This document shows, one piece after another, positions 62,640-64,000 of a stretch of 64,000 nt of DNA. Positions within the stretch are counted from its first letter, which is position 1. Each line of letters begins with the position of its first letter. The notes under the pieces are model-generated. The model saw nothing but the letters and a program-made list of their open reading frames with translations, was not told the DNA's origin and searched no databases. The position numbers and the translations under genes were made by a program. This DNA is from Sporolactobacillus sp. THM7-4 (GTDB taxonomy: Bacteria > Bacillota > Bacilli > Bacillales > Sporolactobacillaceae): the NCBI RefSeq assembly GCF_004153165.1, contig NZ_SEMD01000001.1, positions 186,001 to 250,000 on the forward strand, given 5' to 3'.

Positions 62640-62690
62640 TTAACGGAGCAGTTGAAGAACTCCTTGTGGTAACTGATTGGCTTGCTTTGC
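62640..62690 (-). pseudogene. Second copy of the flagellin C-terminal codons (3' exon)
   Basis: Reads [16 protein letters not shown] then TAA, nearly the same as the last residues of the flagellin gene ending at 63012 ([15 protein letters not shown]). The 17-nt block CAAGCCAATCAGTTACC is identical in both. It has no start and lies directly after the group I intron core, so it is either the 3' exon of a split flagellin or a relic of one. Confidence 0.8.
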
Positions 62691-62988
62691 CCCCGCGCTT
62701 TTCAGCCGCGGAATAGACTATATCTTCACCCATGTCTGTCCATGGGGCCGGGCGCTTCGAGCAATCTAAAAATCACTCTATGGATTTCATTGCCATAGCA
62801 GCTAATGCCTCAGGCAGTATACCCTAGTCGTTGGACCTTCTCCAGGCTTTCGCCACAGGAGCTTGGCTGCTGATCATCCAATCCTCCTCATTTTCAAACC
62901 GTTACATCTGCCGTTTCCGGCTCCGCTGTGGTTGAAGAGGCTTCAGGAAGTTCCAGCAATTCACCCGGTCATCATCTTACTCATTACT
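62673..62988 (-). ncRNA. Group I (IA-like) self-splicing intron, no ORF
   Basis: Minus-strand elements occur in group I order. P1: CTTACTT (62989-62995) pairs with GAGTAAG (62976-62982), with a U-G pair at the predicted 5' splice site. P3: CCGGG (62964-62968) with CCCGG (62748-62752). P4 and P6 lie in AATTGCTGGAA and ATCAGCAGCC. P7: GACTA (62825-62829) with TAGTC (62716-62720). Extra P7.1/P7.2-like hairpins lie between them, P8 is CCCATG/CATGGG (62729-62746), and P9 is CCGCG/CGCGG (62693-62711). AAGATATAGTC is the usual J8/7-P7 signature. Splice ends are predictions: 5' after the U at 62989; 3' after the G at 62673, or at 62685 as an alternative. Confidence 0.82.
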
Positions 62989-63011
62989 AAGTAAGACGCC
63001 CTTCAAATCGA

Positions 63012-64000
63012 TTACTTCAGGAGCTGCAGAACGCCCTGAGGTAACTGATTGGCTTGAGCTAACATGGCCTGTGCAGCCTGGTTCAGAATGTTATTCTTCG
63101 TGAAATTGCTCATTTCAGAAGCCATATCAACATCCGTGATACGTGATTGTGCTGAAGTCAGGTTTTGTGAAGATGTTGTCAGGTTGTTAACCGTATGATC
63201 GAGACGGTTTTCCGTAGCACCAAGTTTTGAACGTTCACTCGAAACCATATCAATAGCGGATTGTATTTTTGAAACAGCATTTCCAGCGTTTGTTGCATTA
63301 CTTACATCCAGTGCTTTTTCAACCGTGGCATCATTTGTTCCGTCTGTAACTGTAGCAGAAGATGTGAAACCAGTTCCCGAACCCGTTATCCCTAATGCAG
63401 CTGCACGCATGTCGCTAATATTCAGTGTCAGGCTTTGATGTTCATTCGCACCGATTTGAAATTGAAGTGCTGTTCCCGTTCCAGCATCTTTTCCCCCACT
63501 CAGTGTGACTTCTTCCACTTTTGCAGCAGTAGTGGAGCCACCAGTTACAGTAATACCTGTAACGCCAGATAATGCAGTTTTTACAGCAGATGTGGTATCT
63601 CCGCCAGACTTCAAAGTTACTGTAATTACTCCAGAGGAGAGCGTTGCTGTCGTATTAGCTGTACCAGAACCTCCCTGAACTACGTTAATGGTATAATTCG
63701 CACTTTTACCTGTCGCAGTTGTAACGATTGAGATATCTTGTAGCGTGCCTTGTGCTGTTGTTGCGGCACTGGCATCTTTGCTACCGTTTAGTAATTTCTG
63801 TGTATTGAATTCAGTCGTATTGCCAATGCGGTTTACTTCAGATGTCAGAGAATTTATTTCATCTTGAATGTTCTGGCGATCCTGGTCAGTATTGCTGTCA
63901 TTACCAGCCTGTACAGCAAGTTCACGCATCCGTTGCAGAATATCTTGCGTTTCACTGAGAGAACCTTCAGCAGTTTGTGCAAGAGAGATGGCGTCTTGAG
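63012..64000 (-). CDS. hag: Flagellin, C-terminal 329 codons (cut by window edge)
   Basis: The main filament protein. Visible from the N-terminal D1 helix ([20 protein letters not shown]) through [20 protein letters not shown], a variable Gly/Thr-rich D2/D3 middle (about 190 residues) and the C-terminal coil ([40 protein letters not shown]) to TAA at 63012. The middle domain makes it longer than compact B. subtilis Hag. A group I intron begins only about 20 nt after the stop. The start codon lies beyond the right edge. Confidence 0.96.
   Translation of the reverse strand, partial: QDAISLAQTAEGSLSETQDILQRMRELAVQAGNDSNTDQDRQNIQDEINSLTSEVNRIGNTTEFNTQKLLNGSKDASAATTAQGTLQDISIVTTATGKSANYTINVVQGGSGTANTTATLSSGVITVTLKSGGDTTSAVKTALSGVTGITVTGGSTTAAKVEEVTLSGGKDAGTGTALQFQIGANEHQSLTLNISDMRAAALGITGSGTGFTSSATVTDGTNDATVEKALDVSNATNAGNAVSKIQSAIDMVSSERSKLGATENRLDHTVNNLTTSSQNLTSAQSRITDVDMASEMSNFTKNNILNQAAQAMLAQANQLPQGVLQLLK

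Noticed and set aside
62673-62988. Insertion sequence or IS200/IS605-type element in the flagellin region
   Set aside because: No transposase or terminal repeats; the conserved pairings fit a group I intron instead.

Overview
The window is a low-to-mid GC, spore-forming, flagellated member of the Bacilli. Gene order matches Bacillus subtilis closely over most of its length: fliD-fliS-fliT, hpf, secA, prfB, ftsE-ftsX, ctpB, minJ, uvrB-uvrA, hprK-lgt-ppaX, trxB, rapZ-yvcK-whiA-crh, clpP, rpoN (sigL), cggR-gapA-pgk-tpiA-eno, secG-est-rnr-smpB-ssrA. A CotD-like spore coat protein supports sporulation. A lineage near Sporolactobacillus fits (several B. subtilis neighbours are absent, and phosphoglycerate mutase is missing from the glycolytic operon), but the genus is an inference.

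Layout. 1-8568 (minus strand) is an exopolysaccharide cluster: chain-length regulator, bacterial tyrosine kinase, priming sugar transferase, a polymerase/ligase-like membrane protein and at least five glycosyltransferases, running off the left edge. Its leader holds a strong terminator-like hairpin. 8878-12817 (plus strand) is an unusual accessory locus: a degenerate HPr-kinase-like protein followed by two tandem proteins that fuse an alpha/beta-hydrolase fold lacking its catalytic serine to a SARP-type DNA-binding domain. The second copy is frameshifted. 13008-20233 is the tmRNA/SmpB/RNase R/esterase/SecG block, interrupted by a HAD phosphatase, a trehalose-repressor remnant and a plus-strand methyltransferase. 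20408-26068 is the glycolytic operon with its repressor CggR, including a near-perfect CggR operator and promoter. 26590-30011 carries sigma-54, a CorA transporter with a ribosome-site-occluding leader hairpin, and the coat protein. 30240-31091 is tRNA-Arg(CCG) and clpP, with a CtsR operator. 31337-37513 is crh-whiA-yvcK-rapZ, trxB and a TPR protein. 37872-42412 is a DoxX protein with an Fnr-type operator, ppaX, lgt, hprK and two small envelope proteins. 42612-52951 is uvrA/uvrB, abrB, minJ, ctpB and ftsX/ftsE. 53726-58720 is prfB (with the programmed frameshift), secA and hpf. 59111-64000 is a small orphan gene with a poly(C) promoter, then fliT, fliS, fliD, flaG and a flagellin gene.

The most notable items are: (1) a group I intron immediately after the flagellin stop codon, followed by a second copy of the flagellin C-terminal codons; (2) the cluster of three apparent pseudoenzymes at 8878-12817, two of them fused to DNA-binding domains; (3) a corA leader in which a 9-bp hairpin hides the Shine-Dalgarno and a short ORF ends right at its 5' arm; (4) an Fnr-type palindrome centred at about -42 upstream of doxX; (5) a 45-codon gene driven by a promoter with a C8 tract in its spacer. 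All calls come from reading the sequence; no database search was run.
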